64,000 bases of DNA from Sulfitobacter guttiformis (GTDB lineage Bacteria > Pseudomonadota > Alphaproteobacteria > Rhodobacterales > Rhodobacteraceae). Position numbers and translations under genes: made by a program. Under the pieces are notes generated by a model, which made no database searches, had not been told where the DNA came from, and saw only the letters and a list, made by a program, of their open reading frames with translations. Position 1 is the stretch's first letter; each line of letters starts with the position of its first letter. Shown piece after piece: positions 42,568 through 51,111 of this stretch. The stretch lies in assembly GCF_003610455.1 (NCBI RefSeq), contig NZ_RAQK01000001.1, forward strand, positions 496,001 to 560,000, given 5' to 3'.

Positions 42568-44127
42568 TCAGTCGACGTCCATTTCGAAGGCCGAGATAAA
42601 TTTGTCCACGCGCGGTTTAAGCGTAATACCTTTGCGTACTGCATAAATATCCTGCTCATAGTGCATCGGGATCATCGGAATATCAGCCATCAGGATTTTG
42701 GTCGCTTCCTGCAGGTATTCGTCACGCTTGGCGAGGTCGGGCGTGGAGTCCGCCTTGTCGATCAGCGCATCCAGTTCAGCGTTGGAATAGGAACCGCGGT
42801 TAACCTGCCCATAGCCTTCTTTTTTGTCACGGCTATAGAATAGCGCGCCATACATCGAACCGGCATCTCCCGAGGGAACATCCCAGCCGCTCATGATAAA
42901 GCTGGAGTTTTCAGTTGGGACGCGGATGTAGCCCCAGAAGTTGGACTTGGGCATGATATTCAGTTCAAGATTAACGTTGATCTTGGCGAGCATCGATGCG
43001 AGCGCCTGAGCGATTTGCGCATCGTTGACATAACGGTTGTTCGTCGCATCCAATGTCATCGTAAAGCCGTCAGGATACCCTGCTTCCGCAAGCAAATCCT
43101 TGGCTTTTTCAGTATCTACAGGATACATTTCGCGGAAATCCATCCCGTCAACAAAGCCTAAGTGAGCTTCGGGCACGAACTGTGCCGATGGTGAGGCAAG
43201 CCCGTTCATGACGATCTTGTTGATCGCATCCACGTCAATGGCGCGGGCAATCGCTTCGCGCACGCGCTGGTCAGTCATCGGGTTCTTGCCCTCGATGGTC
43301 GGCGACTGCTCGCGGGTGTCCATCGCAAGAACAACGTTCAACAGGCTTGGTCGTGTAATAACCTCAAATGCGTCCTCGGACTTTACGCGATCGACATCAC
43401 GTACCGCGAGATCCTGAATAACATCGACCTCACCCGTCAGAAGCGCTGCAGTGCGGGTCGCAGGATTGGTGATCGGGCGAAACGTGACGGTCTGGATCGC
43501 GGGCGCACCGCCCCAATAATCGCCGAAGGCCGTCAGCACCAACTTCTCTTCCTTGATCCACTCATCCAGCATGTAGGGACCTGTGCCCATAGGCTTGAGG
43601 TCCATCTGCTCATCACCGGTCTGGGTCGTGTACTCCTCATCAAGGATCAGCAATTCTGCCAGATCATTGGGAAGCACAGCATATGGCTTCGGCGTCGTGA
43701 TCTCGACCGTCAGATCGTCGATAGCAGTAACAGAAGCGACATTCGCAACAAGATCAGGGCGGATCGATGCGCGCGCCTTCTCAACGGTGTAGACAACATC
43801 GGCTGCCGTGAATGCGTTGCCGTTATGGAACGTCACACCGTCGCGCAGCTTGAACCGCCATGTCAGATCATCCACGTTCTCCCAGCTTTCTGCCAGACCG
43901 GGACCGAATTCCAGTTCGGGGCTTCGCGAAACAAGCGGGTCGTACAGGTGGTAGTACATGATGTTCGACGAAAGCTCTTCTCCAGCAAGCGGAAACAGAT
44001 GGCTAGGGTCAGACGTCAGCCCGATCGTCACGGATTTCTCCTGGGCCAGCGTAACACCTACACTGGCGACGACAAATGTCGCGCCAAGAATCCCAATGCG
44101 CCACGCATTTTGACTTAGATTTTTCAT
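42568..44127 (-). CDS. ABC transporter substrate-binding protein, family 5, with signal peptide
   Basis: The 519-residue precursor has a basic start, a hydrophobic stretch (IGILGATFVVASVGVTLA) and likely cleavage before QEKSV at about residue 30. The mature protein shows SBP_bac_5 marks: YHLYDPLVSRSPELEFGPGLAESW, GVTFHNGNAFTAADVVYTVEKA, DQRVREAIARAIDVDAIN and LLAEAGYPDGFTM. It is the periplasmic receptor of the oligopeptide-type transporter encoded downstream. Relatives bind peptides, glutathione, nickel chelates or opines. The ligand here is not determined, but the enzyme context points to cyclic amides or ureides. Confidence 0.94.
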   Translation of the reverse strand: MKNLSQNAWRIGILGATFVVASVGVTLAQEKSVTIGLTSDPSHLFPLAGEELSSNIMYYHLYDPLVSRSPELEFGPGLAESWENVDDLTWRFKLRDGVTFHNGNAFTAADVVYTVEKARASIRPDLVANVASVTAIDDLTVEITTPKPYAVLPNDLAELLILDEEYTTQTGDEQMDLKPMGTGPYMLDEWIKEEKLVLTAFGDYWGGAPAIQTVTFRPITNPATRTAALLTGEVDVIQDLAVRDVDRVKSEDAFEVITRPSLLNVVLAMDTREQSPTIEGKNPMTDQRVREAIARAIDVDAINKIVMNGLASPSAQFVPEAHLGFVDGMDFREMYPVDTEKAKDLLAEAGYPDGFTMTLDATNNRYVNDAQIAQALASMLAKINVNLELNIMPKSNFWGYIRVPTENSSFIMSGWDVPSGDAGSMYGALFYSRDKKEGYGQVNRGSYSNAELDALIDKADSTPDLAKRDEYLQEATKILMADIPMIPMHYEQDIYAVRKGITLKPRVDKFISAFEMDVD

Positions 44128-44203
44128 GATAACTCCTTTGTTGGTCGCTTTCGCGTGAGGTCGTTCGGGCGGTGTGCCGCCTCTTTAGGTTATACTTTGA
44201 TTA

Positions 44204-44605
44204 TCAGTGGCCCGGCTTCGCGGTTTGCACCTCGATCTGATATCCTTCAGGATCGTTCATGGCGAAGGAACGTATGCCCAGCTCCTCACTGTCACGCAGC
44301 TCGGTCATTCCCGGAACGCCTTGCGACTGGGCCCAAGCGTACCATGCATCCACATCCGGCACGCGCAGGCAAATCTGAACCGTCTTGTCCTCGGCCCAGT
44401 TTTGCATTCCGCGCGCCTCATCGACCAGACCAAGATGCGCCTGACCGTCTATCCGGTAGATTTTCGACCAACCCTGATCAATGGCCAACTCGAATCCCAA
44501 CACATCTTCGTAGAATGCCATCGCGGTCGGCAGATCGCGATAATACTGAAACGTAATCGCAAGGATGATTCCGCCAGTGGGTCTTTGAGGGGCTATTTGT
44601 GACAT
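44204..44605 (-). CDS. VOC-superfamily (glyoxalase/bleomycin resistance-like) protein
   Basis: The 133-residue protein has the VOC beta-alpha-beta repeat: ILAITFQYYRDLPTAMAFYEDVLGF at the start, a central metal-site-like HLGLVDEA, and FAMNDPEGYQIEVQT near the end with the Glu that often binds the metal. The ATG at 44605 has a GGAAG site; an upstream in-frame ATG at 44665 would extend across the putative GntR operator. First gene of the leftward operon. It may isomerise or hydrolyse a pathway intermediate. Confidence 0.85.
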   Translation of the reverse strand: MSQIAPQRPTGGIILAITFQYYRDLPTAMAFYEDVLGFELAIDQGWSKIYRIDGQAHLGLVDEARGMQNWAEDKTVQICLRVPDVDAWYAWAQSQGVPGMTELRDSEELGIRSFAMNDPEGYQIEVQTAKPGH

Positions 44606-44625
44606 GCAGCTTCCTGAATTTCTGA

Positions 44626-44645
44626 TTTGGTATGCAGACGGTATA
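44626..44645. promoter_or_regulatory. Putative GntR operator upstream of the VOC/transporter operon
   Basis: The motif TTTGGTAT-GCA-GAC-GGTAT lies 20 bp upstream of the VOC start. An almost identical copy is at 45420-45439. Both contain two direct GGTAT units nine bases apart. Confidence 0.55.
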
Positions 44646-44706
44646 CAAGAAAAAAACCGAGTCAACGCCTGTCAGAAAAAATGCGGTCGCAGTGCAGCTT
44701 ATTAGG

Positions 44707-45354
44707 TCAGAATGGGTGATTAATGTGCGAGATGATCGATTCGCGAACTTTTTTGAGATGAAACCTCATCGCTTCAGCGGCATTTTCAGGCTCGCCGCTC
44801 ACGATCGCGTCGATGATCGCCAGATGCTCATGGCAGCCCGGCTCGAACCTTTCAGGTATAGACCCTTGGCCATACATGCGGGTTTTGACCTTCAATCCTT
44901 CGATCAATTCGGCCAGCAACCGTGACCCTGCATTGCGGGCAATCGCGAGGTGAAGCTGGACGTCGAGCGCAAAATGCGCTTCGGAATTAGGGCGAATGCC
45001 ATCCAAAAACCCTACAATTTTTGCCCTCAACTCCAACAAATCATCCTTTTTTCCATTGGAAAGAGCCGCTTTGCGCGCAGCTTCGCACTCCAGCAGACTG
45101 CGGACATGCAGGATCTCCATAATGTCCGCCAGCGATATACTGCTGACCACAGGTGTGCCGGAGGTTGCACGTTCAGCAAACCCCTCACTGACCAATTGGC
45201 TGATAGCCTCACGCACGGGCGTGCGAGATACACCAAGACGGTCGGCAAAGTTTTTTTCCCGCAACGGAGCGCCCGGCTCCAACGTCCCATCAAGGATCAT
45301 CGCCTTCATCCGCTCGAACGTCGAGGTGCCCAAAGTTTGTGCAGCGTCGCCCAT
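44707..45354 (-). CDS. GntR-family (FadR/FCD) transcription regulator
   Basis: The 215-residue protein has an N-terminal winged helix (AQTLGTSTFERMKAMILDGTLEPGAPLREKNFADRLGVSRTPVREAISQLVSEGF) and an FCD effector domain with the Asp/His metal site (ALDVQLHLAIARNAG, CHEHLAIIDAIVSG, MRFHLKKVRE). The ATG at 45354 follows a good AGGAGGG site; the frame further upstream is not family-like. The gene is divergent from the hydantoinase gene, and matching motifs at 44626 and 45420 suggest it controls itself, the hydantoinase and the transporter operon. Confidence 0.92.
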   Translation of the reverse strand: MGDAAQTLGTSTFERMKAMILDGTLEPGAPLREKNFADRLGVSRTPVREAISQLVSEGFAERATSGTPVVSSISLADIMEILHVRSLLECEAARKAALSNGKKDDLLELRAKIVGFLDGIRPNSEAHFALDVQLHLAIARNAGSRLLAELIEGLKVKTRMYGQGSIPERFEPGCHEHLAIIDAIVSGEPENAAEAMRFHLKKVRESIISHINHPF

Positions 45355-45419
45355 GTAGTCCCTCCTGATAGCATGCAATTCTCTACACCAGAGCACGCAA
45401 TGTATTCCAAGTTGTAGGA

Positions 45420-45439
45420 TTTGGTATACACTTGGTATT
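45420..45439. promoter_or_regulatory. Putative GntR operator in the GntR-hydantoinase divergent region
   Basis: The motif TTTGGTAT-ACA-CTT-GGTAT lies 33 bp upstream of the hydantoinase start and 66 bp from the GntR start. It matches the copy at 44626-44645 in every position except the central spacer, one base at R, and the last flanks. Confidence 0.55.
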
Positions 45440-45471
45440 TCATAGTACAAAATCTAGGCGGCGGAAACCAT

Positions 45472-46866
45472 ATGAAAGAAGCAGATTTCGACACACTGAT
45501 CCGAGGGGCCACCGTTGTGTACCCGAATGGCGCTGATGAGGCCGACATCGGCATTCGAGACGGTGTCATCGCTGCGGTCGGACCCGACCTGCGAAACGGG
45601 GCAAAAACAACGATCAATGCACGCGGACTGATCGCGCTTCCCGGCGGTGTTGATACGCACTGCCATATAGAACAAGTTTCAGGTGCGGGCCTGTTAAACG
45701 CCGATACGTTTGAGACTGCTACACGCTCTGCCGCGATGGGTGGTACCACGACCGTAATATCCTTTGCTGCGCAACACCCCGGCAACAAAATCACAGATGT
45801 CGTAGACGCTTATGCCAAACTGGCGCGCAAGGGCTCGCTGATTGACTATGCGTTTCACATGATCGTCGCCGAAACCGCACATGGCAATCTTGAAGATGAT
45901 ATTCCTGCAATGATCGCGAAGGGCCACCGCTCAATCAAGATATTCACGACCTATGACAAAGTGAGGCAGGACGATAAATCGATCCTAGACATTTTGGCTG
46001 TGGCGAAACGCGACGGAGCGCTGGTTTGCTTCCACGCGGAGAACGACGGCTTAATCCGCCACATGACCGAAAAGCTTTTGGCCGAGGGAAAAACCGCGCC
46101 GAAATACCACGCAAAGTCCCATCCTCGTATGGCCGAGATAGAAGCAATTGAGCGCATGTGCCGCTTTGCCGAGTTCACGGACTCGCGCATCATGATCTTC
46201 CACGTCTCAACACGTGAAGGCGCCCAGATTGTTCGCGCATCCCAAAAGCGCGGCGTAAAAGTATTGGCGGAAACCTGTCCTCACTACCTGTTCATGACCG
46301 AGGATATTTTGGAACAAGACAACCCTGCCCGCTTCATGTGTTCACCTCCGCAGCGAACCTCCGACGATCAAGACGCTCTGTGGGATGCAATTGCCGACGG
46401 GACGATCAGCTTGGTAACATCGGATCACGCCCCTTACCGAATGGATGAAAGTGGGAAGTTTGCCCATGGCAACGACGCTCCATTCAACAAGATCGCCAAC
46501 GGCATGCCCGGTCTCGAAACGCGATTGCCCCTAATGTTCAATGAATTGGTCAGTAAAGGGCGCATGGACTTGAACGCATTTGCCCGACTAACAGCAACAG
46601 CGCCTGCGGATGCCTTTGGCCTAACGCGGAAAGGACGCATTGCCGAGGGTTATGATGCCGACATCGTCCTCTGGAATCCCGACCTATCACACACATACGG
46701 CGCTAATGATCTGCACGACAATGTAGGCTACAACCCGTTTGAAGGCACCACGGTTCGCGGGCTGCCCGTAAGAACCTTATCACATGGCCGCATCGTTGTG
46801 AATGAGCGCGCGATTGAAGGGCTGCCCGGTGAAGGCGAATGGCAGCCCATGCTGCTGCCGGAGTAA
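45472..46866 (+). CDS. Dihydropyrimidinase / D-hydantoinase family amidohydrolase
   Basis: The 464-residue cyclic-imide hydrolase opens dihydropyrimidines, hydantoins or related rings. Binuclear metal ligands are visible: His63 and His65 in GGVDTHCHIEQ, Lys156 (carbamylated in the family) in RSIKIFTTY, His188 in CFHAEND, and the Asp in TSDHAPY. Length is normal. The ATG at 45472 matches the family start. The gene is transcribed away from the GntR gene and is probably its direct target. With the racemase and the uptake system it suggests stereo-inverting use of cyclic ureides (inference). Confidence 0.93.
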   Translation: MKEADFDTLIRGATVVYPNGADEADIGIRDGVIAAVGPDLRNGAKTTINARGLIALPGGVDTHCHIEQVSGAGLLNADTFETATRSAAMGGTTTVISFAAQHPGNKITDVVDAYAKLARKGSLIDYAFHMIVAETAHGNLEDDIPAMIAKGHRSIKIFTTYDKVRQDDKSILDILAVAKRDGALVCFHAENDGLIRHMTEKLLAEGKTAPKYHAKSHPRMAEIEAIERMCRFAEFTDSRIMIFHVSTREGAQIVRASQKRGVKVLAETCPHYLFMTEDILEQDNPARFMCSPPQRTSDDQDALWDAIADGTISLVTSDHAPYRMDESGKFAHGNDAPFNKIANGMPGLETRLPLMFNELVSKGRMDLNAFARLTATAPADAFGLTRKGRIAEGYDADIVLWNPDLSHTYGANDLHDNVGYNPFEGTTVRGLPVRTLSHGRIVVNERAIEGLPGEGEWQPMLLPE

Positions 46867-46989
46867 AAAAGTCCCAACAACTAACCTTAGAGCATTGTAA
46901 AAGCTTAATTTTCAAACAACGCGCGCTGGTCCGCTCGCAGCTTTCATCATCTCTCACAGGTGCGTGGTCAAAAAAACCTAAGTCAAAGG

Positions 46990-47004
46990 TAGACGACCAG
47001 TCTA
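46990..47004. promoter_or_regulatory. TetR operator candidate upstream of the TetR gene
   Basis: TAGAC-GACCA-GTCTA is an inverted repeat with a 5-bp centre, ending 21 bp upstream of the TetR start. The same TAGAC...GTCTA core occurs upstream of the Ohr gene. It resembles boxes bound by NemR/AcuR-type TetR repressors. Confidence 0.7.
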
Positions 47005-47025
47005 ATGGGACCTAAGTAATGTCTC

Positions 47026-47613
47026 ATGGAACAACAAAACGACACCCGCTCTCTGATACTGACGACAGGACGCCGCCTGACAGCCCAACAGGGTTATACA
47101 GGCGTCGGCCTGAGTTCTCTCTTAAAGGAAGCCGGTGTTCCAAAGGGATCGTTCTATCATTACTTCGCCTCCAAGGAAGCCTACGGTTGTGCCCTGCTGG
47201 ATGAATTTGTGACCCAGTATGGCATCGTGCTAAAGGCATCTCTGTTGCATCCCGACATGGATGCGCGCGCTCGGGTTTTTGCCTACTTTGAAGGCTGGAA
47301 AGAAAAGCAACTGAGTGGAAACCCCGAAGATCGGTGTCTGGTCGTAAAGTTATCGGCGGAGGTTGCTGACCTCTCCGGAGACATGAGCAACATCTTGCAG
47401 AAGGGTGTATCCGAAATCGTGACGCATCTGGTGCAAACACTTGAACAGGGTGTGAAAGATGGCACGATCGCGCCTCTTGAAGACCCCTTAGCAACAGCGG
47501 AAACGCTCTATCACATGTGGCTTGGCGCCAGCCTGATTGCGAGCGTTTCGCACAGTGATGCGCCGTTCAACTCCGCGATGAATGCTACAAACATGCTGGT
47601 TCCAGCGCCCTAA
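47026..47613 (+). CDS. TetR-family repressor (NemR/AcuR-like)
   Basis: The 195-residue protein has an N-terminal TetR helix-turn-helix (LILTTGRRLTAQQGYTGVGLSSLLKEAGVPKGSFYHYFASKEAYG) and a helical ligand domain with Cys104 in DRCLVVKLSAEVADLS. A Cys at about this place is used for electrophile sensing in NemR-type proteins. It is encoded immediately before a set of detoxification genes and is flanked on both sides by the same TAGAC/GTCTA operator. It is therefore likely autoregulated and inactivated by electrophiles or peroxides (inference). Confidence 0.9.
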   Translation: MEQQNDTRSLILTTGRRLTAQQGYTGVGLSSLLKEAGVPKGSFYHYFASKEAYGCALLDEFVTQYGIVLKASLLHPDMDARARVFAYFEGWKEKQLSGNPEDRCLVVKLSAEVADLSGDMSNILQKGVSEIVTHLVQTLEQGVKDGTIAPLEDPLATAETLYHMWLGASLIASVSHSDAPFNSAMNATNMLVPAP

Positions 47614-47633
47614 CACTAAAAAAATTTACACGC

Positions 47634-47656
47634 TTAATAGACGACCGGTCTATTAA
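47634..47656. promoter_or_regulatory. TetR operator candidate upstream of the Ohr operon
   Basis: This is a perfect palindrome with 9-bp arms (TTAATAGAC / GTCTATTAA) and a 5-bp centre GACCG. It lies 14 bp upstream of the Ohr-gene start and contains the same TAGAC-N5-GTCTA core as the site before the TetR gene. Confidence 0.8.
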
Positions 47657-47670
47657 ATAAAGGACATTAC

Positions 47671-48087
47671 ATGAAGATTTTTTACAAAACCGCCGCTAGC
47701 GCAACCGGAGGCCGTTCGGGGACCGCAGCACTTGATGATGGCAGCTTTTCGGTACATATGGTGCGCCCTGACAGCGGGGAAGCTGGGGTAAATCCCGAAC
47801 AGCTTTTCGCACTTGGCTACGCCGCGTGTTTCGATAGCGCAATGGAGTTGACGGCCAAACGCCTAAATCTGGACGCGGCAGGTTCCATGACGACAATCGA
47901 CGTTGGCATCGGCCAGACCTCGGAGGGAGGCTACGCTCTTGATCTGGATATCACAGCTCATTTGCCCGGCATGGCCCGCGACGATGCACAGCGACTGGTC
48001 GAAGCCACACATCAGGTTTGCCCGTATTCCAACGCAACCCGCGGCAACATCGACGTGCGCCTGCACATAAAGACCGAAGAGGTATAG
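47671..48087 (+). CDS. ohr: Organic hydroperoxide resistance protein (Ohr/OsmC family)
   Basis: The 138-residue thiol peroxidase reduces organic hydroperoxides. The two redox cysteines are Cys53 (GYAACFDSAME) and Cys117 (THQVCPYSNATRGN), both with standard family contexts. The N-terminus begins with the Ohr pattern FYKTAASATGGRSGTA. Length is typical. It is the first gene after a strong TetR-type palindrome and leads an operon with an iron alcohol dehydrogenase, a CurA-like reductase and a DJ-1-like protein. Confidence 0.96.
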   Translation: MKIFYKTAASATGGRSGTAALDDGSFSVHMVRPDSGEAGVNPEQLFALGYAACFDSAMELTAKRLNLDAAGSMTTIDVGIGQTSEGGYALDLDITAHLPGMARDDAQRLVEATHQVCPYSNATRGNIDVRLHIKTEEV

Positions 48088-48090
48088 CCG

Positions 48091-49248
48091 ATGAACAATT
48101 TTGATTTTCGCAATCCGACCCGTATCCTGTTTGGTAAAGGCCGCATTGCGGACCTTAAAGATCAGGTTCCAAAGGGGGCTAAGGTTCTCGTCATCTATGG
48201 CGGAGGAAGTGCTGAGCGTACCGGCGTATTGTCACAAGTGCGCGAGGCACTCTCGTGTCACACCCTCATTGAATTCGGCGGGATCGAGCCGAACCCGCGC
48301 TTTGAGACCGCCCTCAACGCAGTTGAGCTGGTCCGCGAGGAAAGTATCACCTTCCTACTTGCCGTTGGCGGCGGGTCCGTCATCGACGCCACAAAATTCA
48401 TCGCTGCTGCCGCAACGGACAAGGGGGACGCATGGGACATCCTGACCTCGCGCGGTTCGGTCGTAAAAGGTGCCCTGCCGTTTGGTACCGTGCTGACGCT
48501 GCCTGCAACGGGATCAGAGATGAATCCAGCCTCGGTGATTACTCACGCAGAAAAGGGTGCAAAGCTCCCCTTCATGAGCTCGCACTGCTATCCGCAATTT
48601 TCGGTGCTGGATCCTGAGATCACATTCTCGCTGCCACCACGGCAGATCGCGAACGGTGTCGCCGATGCATTTGTTCACATCATCGAGCAATATCTGACTT
48701 ACCCCGTTGCTGCGCGTGTTCAGGACGGCTTTGCCGAAACGCTGCTGCGGACCCTGATCGAGCTGGGGCCCAAAGCGCTGGAGACACCGGGCGACTACGA
48801 CATCCGTGCCAACCTGATGTGGACCGCCACGCTGGCCCTGAACGGTCTGATCGGCGCGGGCGTGCCGCAAGACTGGGCAAGCCATATGATCGGTCACGAG
48901 ATTACCGCGCTCAACGATACAGATCACGCGCGTACGCTGGCCGTTGTGCTGCCATCGCTAATGCACGATCAGCGTGGCCCGAAGCGAGAGAAACTGCTCC
49001 AATATGCCGCTAACGTTTGGGATCTACGCGACGGATCCGACGACGCCCGCATCGACGCCGCAATCGACGCCACCCGCCGCTTCTTTGAGACAATGGGGAT
49101 GAAAACACGGCTGGGCGATTATGATATCTCCGCACCCGAAATCGAGCGCATCGTCAACGCTCTAAAAGATCACAACATGACCGCAATCGGCGAGCATGGC
49201 GTCATCACACCCGAGGACGCCCGCCGCATTCTCGAAGCGGCGCTATAG
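48091..49248 (+). CDS. Iron-containing alcohol dehydrogenase (YqhD/BDH-like aldehyde reductase)
   Basis: The 385-residue protein has the family N-terminus FDFRNPTRILFGKGRI, the nucleotide motif GGGSVIDATKFIA, TLPATGSEMN and metal ligands in VADAFVHIIEQYLTY, DWASHMIGHEITAL and TDHARTLAVVLPS. It resembles NADPH-dependent YqhD, which reduces short-chain aldehydes such as acrolein and methylglyoxal. It begins 3 bp after ohr, so the genes share one transcript. Confidence 0.94.
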   Translation: MNNFDFRNPTRILFGKGRIADLKDQVPKGAKVLVIYGGGSAERTGVLSQVREALSCHTLIEFGGIEPNPRFETALNAVELVREESITFLLAVGGGSVIDATKFIAAAATDKGDAWDILTSRGSVVKGALPFGTVLTLPATGSEMNPASVITHAEKGAKLPFMSSHCYPQFSVLDPEITFSLPPRQIANGVADAFVHIIEQYLTYPVAARVQDGFAETLLRTLIELGPKALETPGDYDIRANLMWTATLALNGLIGAGVPQDWASHMIGHEITALNDTDHARTLAVVLPSLMHDQRGPKREKLLQYAANVWDLRDGSDDARIDAAIDATRRFFETMGMKTRLGDYDISAPEIERIVNALKDHNMTAIGEHGVITPEDARRILEAAL

Positions 49249-49260
49249 GGAGCTTCGAAC

Positions 49261-50295
49261 ATGGCACAGACCGACACCACAAACCGCCAACTCGTGCTCG
49301 CTGAACGCCCTGAAGGAGAGCCGACCAAGGATACGCTTCGTCTGGTGGAGGGAACGGTTCCCGCCGCGGCCACAGGCCAGATGTTGCTACGCACGCAGTT
49401 CTTATCGCTTGACCCTTATATGCGCGGCCATATGAGTGACGCCCCTTCCTATGCAGCTCCGGTTCCAATCGACGGTGTCATGCAGGGAGGCACTGTTGCA
49501 CAGGTCGTCACCTCGCGGGTCGATGGCTTTTCGACAGGCGACTACGTTCTCAGCTTCAGTGGTTGGCAGGACTATGCTCTCAGCGATGGTGCAGGTGTCA
49601 CAAATCTGGGAAAAACGCCTTCCCATCCGTCCTGGGCGCTTGGGATCATGGGCATGCCCGGCTTCACCGCTTGGGCCGGTCTTACAAAAATCGGCGCGCC
49701 AAAACCACACGACACAATCGCCGTGGCCGCGGCAACTGGTCCGGTCGGGGCCACTGTGGGGCAGATCGGTAAAATCCTTGGTTGCCGCGTCGTTGGCATC
49801 GCGGGCGGACCTGAGAAGTGCGCCTATGCGGTAGATGAACTAGGATTTGACGCCTGTATCGATCACAAGGCGGATGACTTTGTTGAACAGCTCTCCGAGG
49901 CAAGTCCCGATGGAATTGACGTCTACTTTGAAAATGTCGGCGGTAAGGTTCTGGACGCAATTATCCCGCTGCTGAATCCCAACGCACGCATGCCTGTTTG
50001 CGGATTAATATCGCAATACAACGCAACTGCACTGCCGAAGGGGCCGGACAGGATGAACTGGCTCATGGGTCAAATTCTTCGCAAAAAGATTAAAATGCAG
50101 GGATTCATTGTCTTTGACGATTTCGGCCACCTCTATCCTGAATTTGCAAAGGAAATGGGTGCTTGGGTCGAAAGCGGAAAAATCAAATACCGCGAAGAGA
50201 TTATTGATGGCCTCGAAAATGCGCCCGAAGCGTTCATCGGGTTGCTTCGCGGCGAAAACTTTGGCAAGCGCGTCATTCGCGTCGGCCGCAATTGA
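49261..50295 (+). CDS. NADP-dependent oxidoreductase (CurA/YncB-like medium-chain reductase)
   Basis: The 344-residue zinc-free medium-chain reductase has FLSLDPYMRGHMSD near residue 50, SFSGWQDYALSDG, and GMPGFTAWAGL in the middle. The nucleotide region reads VAAATGPVGATVGQIGKILGCRVVGIAGG, followed by VYFENVGGKVLDAI. These are marks of alkenal/one reductases. It would reduce reactive enones with NADPH, fitting the aldehyde and peroxide enzymes around it. A GGGAG ribosome site lies at 12 bp or less upstream. Confidence 0.94.
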   Translation: MAQTDTTNRQLVLAERPEGEPTKDTLRLVEGTVPAAATGQMLLRTQFLSLDPYMRGHMSDAPSYAAPVPIDGVMQGGTVAQVVTSRVDGFSTGDYVLSFSGWQDYALSDGAGVTNLGKTPSHPSWALGIMGMPGFTAWAGLTKIGAPKPHDTIAVAAATGPVGATVGQIGKILGCRVVGIAGGPEKCAYAVDELGFDACIDHKADDFVEQLSEASPDGIDVYFENVGGKVLDAIIPLLNPNARMPVCGLISQYNATALPKGPDRMNWLMGQILRKKIKMQGFIVFDDFGHLYPEFAKEMGAWVESGKIKYREEIIDGLENAPEAFIGLLRGENFGKRVIRVGRN

Positions 50296-50306
50296 AAGGT
50301 ACGAAC

Positions 50307-50987
50307 ATGAAAATTCTAATGGTTCTCACATCTCACGACACACTCGGGGACACTGGCAAGAAAACCGGCTTCTGGCTGGAGGAATTTGCGGCCCCCTATT
50401 ACGTATTCAAAGATGCGGGCGCAGAGATCATGCTGGCATCACCAAAAGGCGGTCAACCTCCGATTGATCCGTCTAGTGATAGTGACGATGCACAGACGGA
50501 TGACACACGTCGCTTCAAAAACGACAAAGAGGCGCAAAAACACCTCGCGGACACGCTGACGCTCTCGGACGTGACAGAAGGCGGATTTGACGCTATATTC
50601 TATCCAGGTGGCCATGGCCCATTGTGGGATCTGGCCGAAGACGCGGACAGTAAGCGCCTGATTGAAGCGTTTGCCGCCGCTAACTTGCCTGTCGGGGCAG
50701 TTTGCCATGCCCCTGCCGTTTTCCGTCACACGCAGGGGGCAGACGGCAAGCCGCTGGTTTCTGGCCGTCGCGTGACAGGCTTTACCAATACCGAAGAAGA
50801 GGCTGTGGCCCTCACCGAGGTTGTGCCGTTTCTGATCGAAGACATGCTGAAAGAAAATGGCGGTCACTACGAAAAAGGAGCAGACTGGAGCAGCTTTGTA
50901 CTGACTGATGGCAATCTTGTGACGGGACAAAACCCCGCTTCATCCGCGGCTGCTGCGCAAGAGATTCTTGCACTGCTCAAATCGTAA
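50307..50987 (+). CDS. DJ-1/PfpI-superfamily protein, Hsp31-like (possible glyoxalase III)
   Basis: The 226-residue protein has the nucleophile elbow GAVCHAPAVF (Cys133, His134), the family Glu in the first part (WLEEFAAPYY) and the DAIFYPGGHGPLWDL motif of Hsp31-type DJ-1 proteins. Such enzymes convert methylglyoxal to lactate without cofactor, or act as chaperones. The ATG at 50307 follows AAAGGT; an in-frame ATG five codons earlier overlaps the reductase stop. Last gene of the TetR-linked operon, with hairpins following. Confidence 0.92.
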   Translation: MKILMVLTSHDTLGDTGKKTGFWLEEFAAPYYVFKDAGAEIMLASPKGGQPPIDPSSDSDDAQTDDTRRFKNDKEAQKHLADTLTLSDVTEGGFDAIFYPGGHGPLWDLAEDADSKRLIEAFAAANLPVGAVCHAPAVFRHTQGADGKPLVSGRRVTGFTNTEEEAVALTEVVPFLIEDMLKENGGHYEKGADWSSFVLTDGNLVTGQNPASSAAAAQEILALLKS

Positions 50988-50994
50988 GAACACT

Positions 50995-51068
50995 GCCGGC
51001 AGATCATAGCCGGCACCCTGATAAAGCCCGCCGTGATGCTCTGTTAGAGTAATCAGGACGGGCTTTAT
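50995..51068 (+). terminator. Terminator region after the detoxification operon
   Basis: A small GCCGGC/GCCGGC hairpin (50995-51014) is followed by a larger one in which ATAAAGCCCG (51021-51030) pairs with CGGGCTTTAT (51059-51068) around a 28-base loop that can fold further. The downstream T content is low. It separates the operon from the molybdenum hydroxylase genes. Confidence 0.6.
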
Positions 51069-51111
51069 TATCCCAACTTCTGCAGATCATACGCAAAGGA
51101 AAAAACATCCA

